NCBI RefSeq assembly: GCF_050948175.1
Contig: NW_027490125.1
Coordinates: forward strand, 744,001 to 808,000
Direction: 5' to 3'
Source: Xylocopa sonorina
Taxonomy: Eukaryota; Arthropoda; Insecta; Hymenoptera; Apidae
Length of the DNA: 64,000 nucleotides
Numbering within the stretch: the first letter of the stretch is position 1; every line of letters begins with the position of its first letter. Of this stretch, positions 25,635 through 37,946 are shown in pieces. A program made the translations under genes and the position numbers. The notes beneath the pieces are model-generated. The model did no database searches. It was not told the origin of the DNA and saw nothing but the letters and a program-made list of their open reading frames with translations.

Positions 25635-28262
25635 GATATCGCATCTCATTTCTACGTTTCATGATAAGATGCAATATTCATTGCGAAGTGTCACGTATAC
25701 CTCGCATACACTTGAAATGAATGTAAATGCGATACTTCCATGCTGGGAAATAGCGTATGCAGATATCTACGTATCGAAGCAATAGAGTTCTAATGCTTCT
25801 CAAAACGCGATATCGCATCTCACTCCTACGTTTCATGATAAGATAAAATATTCATTGTGCAGTGTTATGTAAATCTCGTCTACACCTCAAATGAATATAA
25901 ATGAGACTCTTCCTTGCTAGGAATTAGCGTCAGCAGATATCTACGTGTCGTAGCAATAGAGCCCTAATGTTTCTTAAAACGGGATATCGCTTCTCATTTC
26001 TATGTTTCAGGATAAGATATAATATTCATTGCGAAGTGTCTTGAATAACTCGCATATACTTCAGGTGAATGTAAATGCGACACATCCTTGCTAGGAAGTA
26101 GCGTTTGCAGATGTCTACGTATCGAAGCAATGGTGTTCCAATGCTTGTTAAATCGCGATATCGCACCCCAATTCTACGTTTCATGATAAAATATAATATT
26201 CATTTCGAAGTGTCATGTATACCTCGGATACACTTCACATGAATGTAAATGCGACACTTCCTTGCTTTTAAATTGCGTTTGCAGATGTCTAGGTATCGAA
26301 GAAATAGAGTTCTAATGCTTCTCAAAACGCGATATCGCATCTCACTCCTACGTTTCATGATAAGATAAAATATTCATTGTGCAGTGTTATGTAAATCTCG
26401 TCTACACCTCAAATGAATATAAATGAGACTCTTCCTTGCTAGGAATTAGCGTCAGCAGATATCTACGTGTCGTAGCAATAGAGCCCTAATGTTTCTTAAA
26501 AGGGGATATCGCTTCTCATTCCTATGTTTCATGATAAGATATATTATTCATTGCGAAGTGTCTTGTATACCTCGTATTCACTTCAAAAGAATGTAAATGC
26601 AACACTTCCTCTCTAGGAAATAGCGTTTCCACGTGTCCACGTATCGAAGCAATAGAGTTCTAATGCTACTTAAAACGCGACATCGCATCTCATTTCTATG
26701 TCTCATGATAAGCTATAATATTCATTGTGCAGTGTTATGTAAACCTCGTTTTCACTTCAAAGAATGCAAATGCGACACTTCCTTGCAAGGAAGTAGCGTT
26801 TCAGGATGTCTATGTATCGAAGCAATAGAGTTGTAATGCTTCTCAAAACGCGATATAGCATCGCATTTCTATGTCTCATGATAAGATATAATATCCTTTG
26901 CGAAGTGTTATGTATTCCTCGTCTACACTTCAAATGAATGTAAGTAAGACACTTCCTTTCTAGGACATTACGTTTCCAGATGTCTACGTGTCGAAGCAAT
27001 AGAGTTCTAGTGCTTCTTAAAACGCGTTATCGCATTTCATTTTATGTTTCATGATAATATATAATAATCATTGCGAAGTGTCATGTGTATTTCGCATACA
27101 CTTCAAATGAATGTAAATGCGACACTGCCTTGCTAGGAAATAGCGTCTGCAGATGTCTACCTATCTAAGCAATAAAGTTTTAATGCCTCTTAAATCGCGA
27201 TATCGCATCTCATTTCTATGTTTCATGATAAGATATAATATTCATTGTGGAGTGTTATGTATACCTCGTATTCACTTCAACAGAATGTATATGTGACACT
27301 TCCTTGCTAGGAAATAGCGTTTGCAGATGTCCAGGTATCGAAGCAATAGAGTTCTAATGCTACTTAAAACGCGATATCGCATCACATTTCTATGTCTCAT
27401 GATAAGATATAATATTCATTGTGGAGTGTTATGTATACCTCGTATTAACTTCAAAAGAATGTAAATCCGACACTTCCTTGCTATTAAATAGCGTTTGCAG
27501 ATGTCTACGTATCGTAGCAATAGTGTTCTAATGCCTTTTAAATCGAGATATCGCATCTCATTTCTATGTCTCATGATAAGATATAATATTCGTTGCGAAG
27601 TATTATGTATTTCTCGTCTACACTTCAAATGAATGTAAATGCTACACCTTCTTGCTAGGAAATAGCGTTGACAGATGTCTACGTATCGTAGCAATAGGGT
27701 TCTAATGCTTCTTAAATCGCGATATCGCATCTCATTTCTATATTTCGTGATAAGATATAATATTCATTGTGGAGTGTTATGTATGAAGCGTATTTACTTC
27801 AAATGAATGTAAATGCGGCACTTCCTTCTAGGAAATAGCGTTTGCAGATGTCTACGTATCGTAGCAATAGAGTTCTAAAGCTTCATAAAACGCGATATCG
27901 CATCTCATTTCTGTGCTTCATGATAAGAAACAATATTAATTGCCAAGTGTTATGTATTCCTTGTCTACACTTCAAACGAATGAAAATGCGATACATCCTT
28001 TCTAGGAAATAGCGTTTCCAGATGTCTACGTATCGAGGCAATTGAGTTCTAATGCTGCTTAAATCACAATATCGCATCTCATTTCTATGTATCACGATAA
28101 GATATAATATTCATTGTGGAGTGTTATGTATACCTTGTATTCACTTCAAATGAATGTAAATGCGACACTTTCTTTCTACGAAATAGCGTTTCCACATGTC
28201 TACGTATCGTAGCAAAAGAGCTCTAATGTTTCCTAAAACGCGATATCGCATCTCATTTCTAT
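25635..28262. repeat. Second copy of the ~3.5-3.8-kb-spaced internal duplication (A)
   Basis: Matches 21985-24788 by shared rare variants. It contains a local 522-bp (3-monomer) repeat: CAAAACGCGATATCGCATC with CTCACTCCTACG begins at 25801 and again at 26323. It lacks two monomers of the first copy near 27630, where AATGCTACACCTTCTTGC follows directly. The palindrome at 26778-26793 lies here. Confidence 0.8.
25801..26540. repeat. Local 522-bp (3-mer) tandem duplication
   Basis: The monomers from 25801 (CTCACTCCTACG, GATAAAATATTC, GTAAATCTCGTC, GAATTAGCGTCAGC, AGAGCCCTAATG) recur from 26323, exactly 522 bp (3 x 174) later, for about 220 bp. A similar arrangement is in duplicon B at about 45.84 and 46.36 kb, so it predates the large duplication. 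Confidence 0.82.
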
Positions 28263-31200
28263 GTGTCATGATAAGATGTAATATTCAATGCGAAGTGTCT
28301 TGTATACCTCGCATAAACTTCAACTGAATATAAATACGACTCTTCGTTGCTAGGAAATAGCGTTTCCAGATATCTACGTATCGTAGCAATAGAGATCTAG
28401 TGCTTCTTAAAACGCGATATCGCATCTCACTTCTATGTTCCATGATCCGATATAATATTCATTGCGAAGTGTCACTTATACCTCGCATACACTTCAAATG
28501 AATGTAAATGCGACACTTCCTTGCTAGGAAAGAGCGTTTGCAGATGTCTCTGTATCGAAGCAATGGAGATCTAATGCTTCTTAAATCGCGATATCGTATT
28601 TCACTTCTATGTTTCGTGATAAGGTATAATATTCATTGTGGAGTGTTATGTATACCTCCTACTCACTTTAGAAGAACGTAAATGCGAAACTTCCTTGCGA
28701 TTAAATAGCGTTTGCAGATGTCTACGTAACCCAGCAATAGATTCCTAATGCTTTTTAAATCGCGATATCGCATCTCATTTCTATGTTTCATGACAAGATA
28801 TAATATTCATTGCGAAGTGTCACATATACCTCGCATACATTTCAAATGAATGTAAATGCTACACTTCCTTGCTAGGAAATAGCGTTTGGAGACATCTGCC
28901 GATCATAGCAATAGAGTTCTAATGCTTCTTAAACCGCAATGTCGCTCTTCATTTCTATGTTTCATGATGAGATATAATATTCATTGCGAACTGTCACTTA
29001 TACCTCGCATACACTTCAAGTGAATGTAAATGCGACACATCCTTGCTAGGAAATAGCGTTATCAGATGTTTAGGTTCCGAAACAATAGAGTTCTAATGCT
29101 TCTTAAAACGAGATGTCGCATCTCATTTCTATGTTTCATGATGAGATATAATATTCATTGCGAAGTGTTATGTATACATCGCATGCACTTCGAATGAATG
29201 TAAATGCGACACTTCCTTGCTAGGAAATAGCGTTTCCAGATATATACGTATCGTAGCAAAAGAGTTCTAATGCTTCTTATAATGCGATATCGCATCTCAT
29301 TTCTATGTTTCCTGATAAGATATAATATTTATTGCGAAGTGTCATGTATACCTCGTATTTACTTCAAAAGAACGTAAATGCAACAATTCCGTGCTAGGAA
29401 ATAGCGATTGCAGATGTCTACGTATCGTAGTAATGGGGTTCTAATGCTCCTCAAATCGCGACATAGCATCTCATTTCGATGTCTCACTATAAGATATAAT
29501 ATTAATTGTGCGGTGTTATGTATACCTCGTATTCACTTCAAATGAATGTAAATGCGACTCTTCCTTGCTAGGAAATAGCGTTGGCAGATGTCTACGTATC
29601 GTGGCTATAGAGTTCTGATGCTTCTCAAATCGCGATATCGCATCTCATTTCTATGTTTCGTGATAAGGTATAATATTTATTGTGGAATGTCATGTATTCC
29701 TCGTTTTCACTTCAGAAGAATGTAAATGCAACACTTCCTTGCTATTAAATAGCGTTTGCAGATTTCTACGTATCGAAGTAATAGTGTTCTAATGCTTCTT
29801 ATATCGCGTTAACGCATGTCATTTCTATGTTTCGAGATAAGGTATAATATTCATCGTGGAGTGTTATGTATACCTCCTATTCACTTCAAAAGAATGTAAG
29901 TGCAACACTTCCTGGCTAGGAAATAGCGTTTGCAGATGTCTACGTATCGTAGGAGTAGAGTACTAACGCTTCTTACAACGCGATATCGCATATCATTTCT
30001 ATGTTTCATGATAAGATATAATATTCGTTGCGAAGTGTCATGTATTCCTCGTATTCACTTCAAAAAAATGTAAATGCGACACTTCCTTGCTAGCAAATAG
30101 CGTTTGCAAATGTCAACGTATCGAAACTGAAGTGTTCTAATGCTTCTTAAAACTAGATGTCGCATCGCATTTCGATGTTTCATGATAGCATACAATATTC
30201 ATTGCGAAGTGTCACTTACACATCGCATTCACTTCAAATGAATGTAAATGCGACACTTCCTTCCTACGAAATAGCGTTTGCAGATGTCTACGCACCGTAG
30301 CAATAGAGTTCTGAAGCTTCTTAAGACAAGATATCGCATCTCATTTCTATGTTTCATGATAAGACATGATAATCATCGCTAAGTGTCATGTATACCTCGT
30401 ATTCACTTCAAAAGAATGTATATGCGACACTACCATGCTAGGAAATAGCGTTTGCAGATGTCTACGTATCGTAGCAAGTGTTCTAATCCTTCTTAAAACG
30501 TGATAATGCATCTCACTTCTATATTTCATGATAAGAGATAGTATCCATTGTGAATTGTCATGTATACCTCGTATTCACTTCAAAAGAATGTAACTATGAC
30601 ACTTCCCTGCTATTATATAGCGTTTGCAGATGTCTACACACCGTAGCAATAGAGTTCCAAAGCTTCTTAGAACAAGATATCGCACCTCATTTCCATGTTT
30701 CATGATAAGATATAATATTCATTGCGAAGTATCATGAATACATCGTATTCACTTCAAAAAAATGTAAATGCGACACTTCATTGCTAGGAAGTAGCGTTTG
30801 CAGATGTCTACTTATCGAAGCAATAGATTTCTAATGCTTCTTAAAACGAGATGTCGCATCTCATATCTATGTTTCATGATAAGATATATTATTCATTGCG
30901 AAGTGTCATGTATACCTCGTATTCACTTCAAATGAATGTAAATGTGACACTTCCTTGTTAGGAAATAGCGTTTGCAGATGTCTACGTATCGAAGCCGTTG
31001 ATTTCTAATGCTTCTTAAAATGGGATACCGCATCTCATTTCTCTGTTTCATGATAAGGTATAATATTCATTGTGGTGTGTCATGTATACCTCGCATTCAC
31101 TTCAAAGGAATGTAAATGCGACACTTCCTTGCTAGGAAATGGCGTTTGCAGATGCTCACGTATCGTAGCATTAGGATTTTAATGCTTCTCAAAACGCGAT

Positions 31201-32680
31201 ATAGCATCTCATTTCTATGTGTCATGATAAGATGTAATATTCAATGCGAAGTGTCTTGTATACCTCGCATAAACTTCAACTGAATATAAATACGACACTC
31301 CGTTGCTAGGAAATAGCGTTTCCAGATATCTACGTATCGTAGCAATAGAGTTCTAGTGCTTCTTAAAACGCGATATCGCATCCCACATCTATGTTCCATG
31401 ATCCGATATAATATTCATTGCGAAGTGTCACTTATACCTCGCATACGCTCCAAGTGAATGTAAATGCGACACTTCCTTGCTAGGATATATCATTTGCAGA
31501 TGTCTACGTATAGAAGCAATAGAGTTCTAATGCTTCTTGAAACGCGATATCGCATCACATATCTATGTTTCATGATAAGATATAATATTCATTGCGAAAT
31601 GTCACTTATACTTCGCATACACTTCAAATGAATGTAAATGCGACACTTCCTTGCTAGGAAAGAGCGTTTACAGATGTCTACATTTCGAAGCAATAGATTT
31701 CTAATGTTTCTCATATAGCGATATCGCATCTCATTTCTATGTTTCATGATAAGATATAATATTCATTGCGACGTGTTATGTATACCTCGTCTGCACTTCA
31801 AAAGAATGTAAATGCCACACTTCCTTGTCAGGAAATGCGTTTCCATATGTCTACGTAACGAAACAATATGATTCTAATGCTCCTTAAGACGCGATATCGC
31901 ACCTCAGTTATATGTTAAATGATAGGATACAATATTCATTGCGAAGTGTTACGTATACCTCGTCTACACTTCAAAAGAACATAAATGCCACACTTCCTTG
32001 TATACCTCCTCTGCACTTCAAAAGATTATAAATGCCACTCTTCCTTGCTAGGAAATAGTTTCCAGATGCCTACGTATCGGAGCAATAGATTTCTAATTCT
32101 TTTTAAATCGCGATATCGCATCTCATTTCTATGTTTCATGGTAAGATATAATATTCATTGCGAAGTGTCACATATACCTCGCATACATTTCAAATGAATG
32201 TAAATGCTACACTTCCTTGCTAGGAAATAGCGTAAGCAGATGTCTACGTATCGAAGCAATAGAGTTCTATTGCTTCTTAAAATGAAATGTCGCACCTCAT
32301 TTCTATGTTTCATAATAAGATATAATATTCATTGCGAAGTGTCATGCATACCTCGTATTCATATAAAAAGCATGTGAATGCGACACTTCCTTGCTATTAA
32401 ATAGCGTTTGCAGATGTTTACGTATCGTAGCAATAGAGTTCTAATGCTTCTTAAATCTAGATATCGCATTTCATTTCAACCTTTCATGATAAGATATAAT
32501 ATACATTGTTGAGTGTTATGTATACCTCGTACTCACTTCAAAAGAATGTAAATGCGATACTTCCTTGCTAGGAAATAGCGTTTGCAGATGTCTCTGCATC
32601 GAAGCAATGGAAATCTAATGCTTCTTAAATCGCGATATCGTATTTCATTTCTATGTTTCATGAAAAGATATAATATTCAT
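28263..32680. repeat. Duplicon A monomers with a 2,956-bp-spaced pair
   Basis: Mostly single diverged monomers. GTGTCATGATAAGATGTAAT, with CGCATAAACTTCAACTG, ATAAATACGAC and CATGATCCGATATAATATTC following, begins at 28263 and recurs at 31219, 2,956 bp apart (17 monomers minus 2 bp), covering about two monomers. The over-length monomer at 31849 is listed separately. The same content is in B at about 47.95-52.37 kb. No gene. Confidence 0.78.
31849..32067. repeat. 219-bp monomer with internal duplication (A)
   Basis: Start words at 31849 and 32068 are 219 bp apart. The segment TATACCTCCTCTGCACTTC, AAAAGATTATAAATGCCAC, then TCTTCC repeats the CTCGTCTACACTTC to CCACACTTCC part just before it. The matching B monomer at 51538 is 221 bp; A lacks two bases at AAATAGTTTCC where B has AAATAGAGTTTCC. 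The duplication therefore predates the A/B duplication and the 2-bp loss followed it. Confidence 0.85.
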
Positions 32681-33955
32681 TGCGAAGTGTTACGTATTCC
32701 TCGCATACGCTTCTAATGAATGTAAATGCGACACTTCCTTGCTAGGAAATAGCGTTTGCAGATGTCTACGTATCGAAGCAATAGAGTTCTAATGTTCTCA
32801 AAACGCGATATCGCATCTCATTTCTATGTTACATGATAAGATATAATATTCATTGCGAAGTGCCTCGTATACCTCGCATACACTTGAAATGAATGTAAAT
32901 GCGACACATCCTTCCTAGGAAATAGCGTTTGCAGATGTCTACATATCGAAGCAATAGTGTTTCAATGCTTCATAAAACGAGATGTCTCATTCCATTAATA
33001 TGTTTCATGATAAGATATAATATTCCTTGCGAAGTGTCTTCTATACCTCGCATTCGCTTCGAATGAATGTAAATGCGACACTTTCTTGCTAGGAAATAGC
33101 GTTGGCAGATGTCTACGTATCGAAGCAATAGAGTTCTAATGCTTCTTAAAACTAGATATTGCATCTCATTTCAACGTTTCATGATAAGATATAATATTCA
33201 TTGCGAAGTGTTACGTATACCTCGCATACGCTTCTAATGAATGTAAATACGACACTTCCTTGCTAGGAAATAGCGTTTGCAGATGTCTACGTATCGAAGC
33301 AATAGAGTTCTAATGTTCTCAAAACGCGATATCGCATCTCATTTCTATGTTACATGATAAGATATAATATTCATTGCGAAGTGCCTCGTATACCTCGCAT
33401 ACACTTGAAATGAATGTAAATGCGACACATCCTTCCTAGGAAATAGCGTTTTCAGATGTCTACGTATCGAAGCAATAGTGTTTCAATGCTTCATAAAACG
33501 AGATGTCTCATTCCATTTCTATGTTTCATGATAAGATATAATATTCCTTGCGAAGTGTCTTCTATACCTCGCATTCGCTTCGAATGAATGTAAATGCGAC
33601 ACTTTCTTGCTAGGAAATAGCGTTGGCAGATGTCTACGTATCGAAGCAATAGAGTTCTAATGCTTCTTAAAACTAGATATTGCATCTCATTTCAACGTTT
33701 CATGATAAGATATAATATTCATTGCGAAGTGTTACGTATACCTCGCATACGCTTCTAATGAATGTAAATGCGACACTATCTTGCTAGGAAATAGCGTTGG
33801 CAGATGTCTACGTATCGGTGAAATAGAGTTCTAATGTTCTCAAAACGCGATATCGCATCTCATTTCTATGTTACATGATAAGATATAATATTCATTGCGA
33901 AGTGTCTCGTATACCTCGCATTCACTTGAAATGAATGTAAATGCGACACATCCTT
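32681..33955. repeat. 521-bp (3-mer) HOR, two full copies and a partial third
   Basis: The phrase TGCGAAGTGTTACGTA begins at 32681, 33202 and 33723, each 521 bp apart. The unit is two 174-bp monomers and one of 173 bp, the short one reading TAATGTTCTC where others read TAATGCTTCTC. Variants such as ATGTTACATG, GTGCCTCGTATACC, ACGAGATGTCTCATTCC and ACTAGATATTGC mark the three monomers. Copies one and two are almost identical, and the third diverges after about 33.77 kb. B has one fewer full copy. Confidence 0.9.
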
Positions 33956-34230
33956 GCTTGGCAATAGCGTCTGCAGATATCTACATATCGTAGCAATAGA
34001 GACATAATGCTCCTTAAAACGCGATGTCGCATATCATTTCTACGTTTCATGATAAGGTATAATATTAATTGTGGAGTGTTATGTATACTTCGTATTCACT
34101 TCAGATGAATGTATATGCGACACTTCCTTGCTAGGAAATAGCGTTTGCAGATGTATACGTATCGAAGCAATAGAGTTGTAGTGATTCTTATATCGCCATA
34201 TCGCATCTCATTTCTATGTTTCATGATAAG
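33956..34230. repeat. Last monomers of duplicon A before the A/B junction
   Basis: One and a half monomers (CATCCTTGCTTGGCAATAGC, ACATATCGTAGC, TTGTAGTGATTCTTATATCG) that match B at about 53.13-53.40 kb. The junction with B is in the invariant run ending at 34230, so the exact crossover base cannot be fixed. Confidence 0.85.
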
Positions 34231-36032
34231 ACGTAGTATTCATTGCGAAGTGTTGTGTATACCTCGCTTACACTTCCAATGAATGTAAATGCGAAACTTC
34301 CTTGCCAGGAAATAGCGTTTGCAGATGTTTACGTAACGTAGCAATAGTGTTCTAGTGCTACTTAAATCGCGATATCGCATCTCATTTCTATTTTTCATGA
34401 TAAGACGTAGCATTCATTGCGAAGTGTCACTTATACCTCGCATACACTTCAAACGAATGTAAATGCAACGCTTCCTTACTAGGAAGTAGCATTTGCAGTT
34501 GTCTCCGTATCGAAGCAATAGAGTTCTTATGCTTCTTCAAACGCGATATCGCATCACATGTCTGTGTTTCATTATAAGATATAATATTCATTTCGAACTG
34601 TTATGTATCCCTCGTCTACGCTTCAAAAGAATGTAAACACTACACTTCCTTGCTAGGAAATAGCGTTTGCAGATGTCTGCGTATCGAAGAAATAGAGTTT
34701 TATGCTTCTTAAATCTCGATATCGCATCTCATTTCTATGTTTCATGATAAGATATAATATTCATTGTGGAGTGTTATGTATACCTCGTATTTACTTAAAA
34801 AGATTGTAATTGCGATACTTCCTTGCTGGGAAATGGCGCTTGCAGATGTCTCCGTATCGAAGCAATAGAGATCTAATGCTTCTCAAATCGCGATATCGCA
34901 TTTCATTTCTATATTTCGTGATAAAGTATAATATTCATTGTGGAGTGTTATGTGTACCTCGTATTCACTTTAAAAGAATGTAAATGCGACACTTCCATGC
35001 GACTAAATAGCGTTTGCAGATGTCTACGTATCGTAGCAGTAGAGTTCTGATGCTTCTTAAAACGCGATATCGCATCTCATTTCTACGTTTCATGATATGA
35101 TATAATATTCATTGTGAAGTGTTATGTATTTCTCGTCTACGCTACAAGTAAGTGTAAGTGCGGCACCTCCTTGCTAGGAAATAGTGTTTGCAGATGTCTA
35201 CGATATCGAAGGAATAGAGTTCTAACTCATCTTAAATCGCGATATTGCATCTCATTTCTATGTTTCAAGATAAGGTATAATATTAATTGCGAAGTGTTAT
35301 GCATACCTCGCATACACTTCAAACGAATGTAAATGCGAAACATTCTTGATAGGAAATAGCGTTTCTTCATGTCTACGTATCGAAGCAATAATGTTCTAAT
35401 ACTTCTTAAAATGCCATATCGCATCTCATTTCTATGTTTCATGATAAGATATAATATTCATTGTGGAGTGTCATGTATACCTCGCATACACATCAAATGA
35501 ATGTAAATGCGGCACATCCTTGCTGGGAAATAGCGTTTGCAGATGTCTACGTATCGAAGCAATAGAGTTCTAATGCTTCTTATATCGCGAGATCGCATCT
35601 CAAATCTAGGTTTCACGATAGGATATAATATTCATTGCGGAGTGTTATGTATGAAGCGTATTTACTTCAAAAGAATGTAAATGCGGCACTTCCTTCCAAG
35701 GAAATAGCGTTTGCAGATGTCTACGTATCGTAGCAATAGTGTTCTAAAGCTTCTTAAAACGCGATATCGCATCTCATTTCTATGCTTCATGATAAGATAC
35801 AATATTAATTGCCATGTGTTATGTATTCCTCGTCTACACTTCAAACGAATGAAAATGCGATACATGCTTTCTAGGAAATAGCGTTTCCAGGTTTCTACGT
35901 ATCGAGGCAATTGACTTCTAATGCTACTTAAATCACAATATCGCATCTCATTTCTATGTTTCACGATAAGATATAATATTTATTGTGGATTGTTATGTAT
36001 ACCTCGTATTCACTTCAAATGAATGTAAATGC
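34231..36032. repeat. 11-mer HOR copy B1
   Basis: Begins 112 bp inside the 11-mer unit and runs to GACACTTTCTTTCTACG at 36033. It carries A1-type bases at all three sites checked: G at 34842, T at 35605 and T at 35990. Its first monomers (CGCTTACACTTCC, TTGCCAGG, GTAACGTAG) match the start of A2 (16283 on), because A1 lacks or differs in that part. Confidence 0.88.
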
Positions 36033-37946
36033 GACACTTTCTTTCTACGAAATAGCGTTTCCACATGTCTACGTATCGTAGTAATAGTGCTCTAATGTTT
36101 CCTAAAACGCGATATCGCATCTCATTTCTATGTTTCATGATAAGACGTAGTATTCATTGCGAAGTGTTGTGTATACCTCGCTTACACTTCCAATGAATGT
36201 AAATGCGAAACTTCCTTGCCAGGAAATAGCGTTTGCAGATGTCTACGTAACGTAGCAATAGTGTTCTAGTGCTACTTAAATCGCGATATCGCATCTCATT
36301 TCTATTTTTCATGATAAGACGTAGCATTCATTGCGAAGTGTCACTTATACCTCGCATACACTTCAAACGAATGTAAATGCAACGCTTCCTTACTAGGAAG
36401 TAGCATTTGCAGTTGTCTCCGTATCGAAGCAATAGAGTTCTTATGCTTCTTCAAACGCGATATCGCATCACATGTCTGTGTTTCATTATAAGATATAATA
36501 TTCATTTCGAACTGTTATGTATCCCTCGTCTACGCTTCAAAAGAATGTAAACACTACACTTCCTTGCTAGGAAATAGCGTTTGCAGATGTCTGCGTATCG
36601 AAGAAATAGAGTTTTATGCTTCTTAAATCTCGATATCGCATCTCATTTCTATGTTTCATGATAAGATATAATATTCATTGTGGAGTGTTATGTATACCTC
36701 GTATTTACTTAAAAAGATTGTAATTGCGATACTTCCTTGCTGGGAAATGGCGCTTCCAGATGTCTCCGTATCGAAGCAATAGAGATCTAATGCTTCTCAA
36801 ATCGCGATATCGCATTTCATTTCTATATTTCGTGATAAAGTATAATATTCATTGTGGAGTGTTATGTGTACCTCGTATTCACTTTAAAAGAATGTAAATG
36901 CGACACTTCCATGCGACTAAATAGCGTTTGCAGATGTCTACGTATCGTAGCAGTAGAGTTCTGATGCTTCTTAAAACGCGATATCGCATCTCATTTCTAC
37001 GTTTCATGATATGATATAATATTCATTGTGAAGTGTTATGTATTTCTCGTCTACGCTACAAGTAAGTGTAAGTGCGGCACCTCCTTGCTAGGAAATAGTG
37101 TTTGCAGATGTCTACGATATCGAAGGAATAGAGTTCTAACTCATCTTAAATCGCGATATTGCATCTCATTTCTATGTTTCAAGATAAGATATAATATTAA
37201 TTGCGAAGTGTTATGCATACCTCGCATACACTTCAAACGAATGTAAATGCGAAACATTCTTGATAGGAAATAGCGTTTCTTCATGTCTACGTATCGAAGC
37301 AATAATGTTCTAATACTTCTTAAAATGCCATATCGCATCTCATTTCTATGTTTCATGATAATATATAATATTCATTGTGGAGTGTCATGTATACCTCGCA
37401 TACACATCAAATGAATGTAAATGCGGCACATCCTTGCTGGGAAATAGCGTTTGCAGATGTCTACGTATCGAAGCAATAGAGTTCTAATGCTTCTTATATC
37501 GCGAGATCGCATCTCAAACCTATGTTTCACGATAGGATATAATATTCATTGCGGAGTGTTATGTATGAAGCGTATTTACTTCAAAAGAATGTAAATGCGG
37601 CACTTCCTTCCTAGGAAATAGCGTTTGCAGATGTCTACGTATCGTAGCAATAGTGTTCTAAAGCTTCTTAAAACGCGATATCGCATCTCATTTCTATGCT
37701 TCATGATAAGATACAATATTAATTGCCATGTGTTATGTATTCCTCGTCTACACTTCAAACGAATGAAAATGCGATACATGCTTTCTAGGAAATAGCGTTT
37801 CCAGGTTTCTACGTATCGAGGCAATTGACTTCTAATGCTACTTAAATCACAATATCGCATCTCATTTCTATGTTTCACGATAAGATATAATATTTATTGT
37901 GGAGTGTTATGTATACCTCGTATTCACTTCAAATGAATGTAAATGC
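36033..37946. repeat. 11-mer HOR copy B2 (1,914 bp, complete)
   Basis: Complete 11-monomer unit between marker words at 36033 and 37947. It carries the A2-type bases at all three checked sites: C at 36756, C at 37519 and G at 37904. So B2 descends from the same copy as A2, and B1 from the same as A1. Confidence 0.88.

Larger units (their letters stand above)
14715..34230. repeat. Duplicon A, first copy of a ~19-kb tandem segmental duplication
   Basis: Sequence from about 14.9 kb to 34,230 recurs in the same order at 34,231-53,400. Offsets between matching landmarks are 19,862 bp over 14.98-24.6 kb, 20,036 bp near 26.7 kb, 19,689 bp near 27.5 kb and 19,170 bp at the end. The steps correspond to whole-monomer gains or losses. 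Between them I found only scattered single-base differences in the stretches compared by eye, about ten between 18.95 and 23.7 kb. The left edge is uncertain: the first monomer (14715 to about 14890) matches B less well than 16283 does, and two monomers present in B are missing here. The right edge lies in a shared run ending at 34230. Confidence 0.88.
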
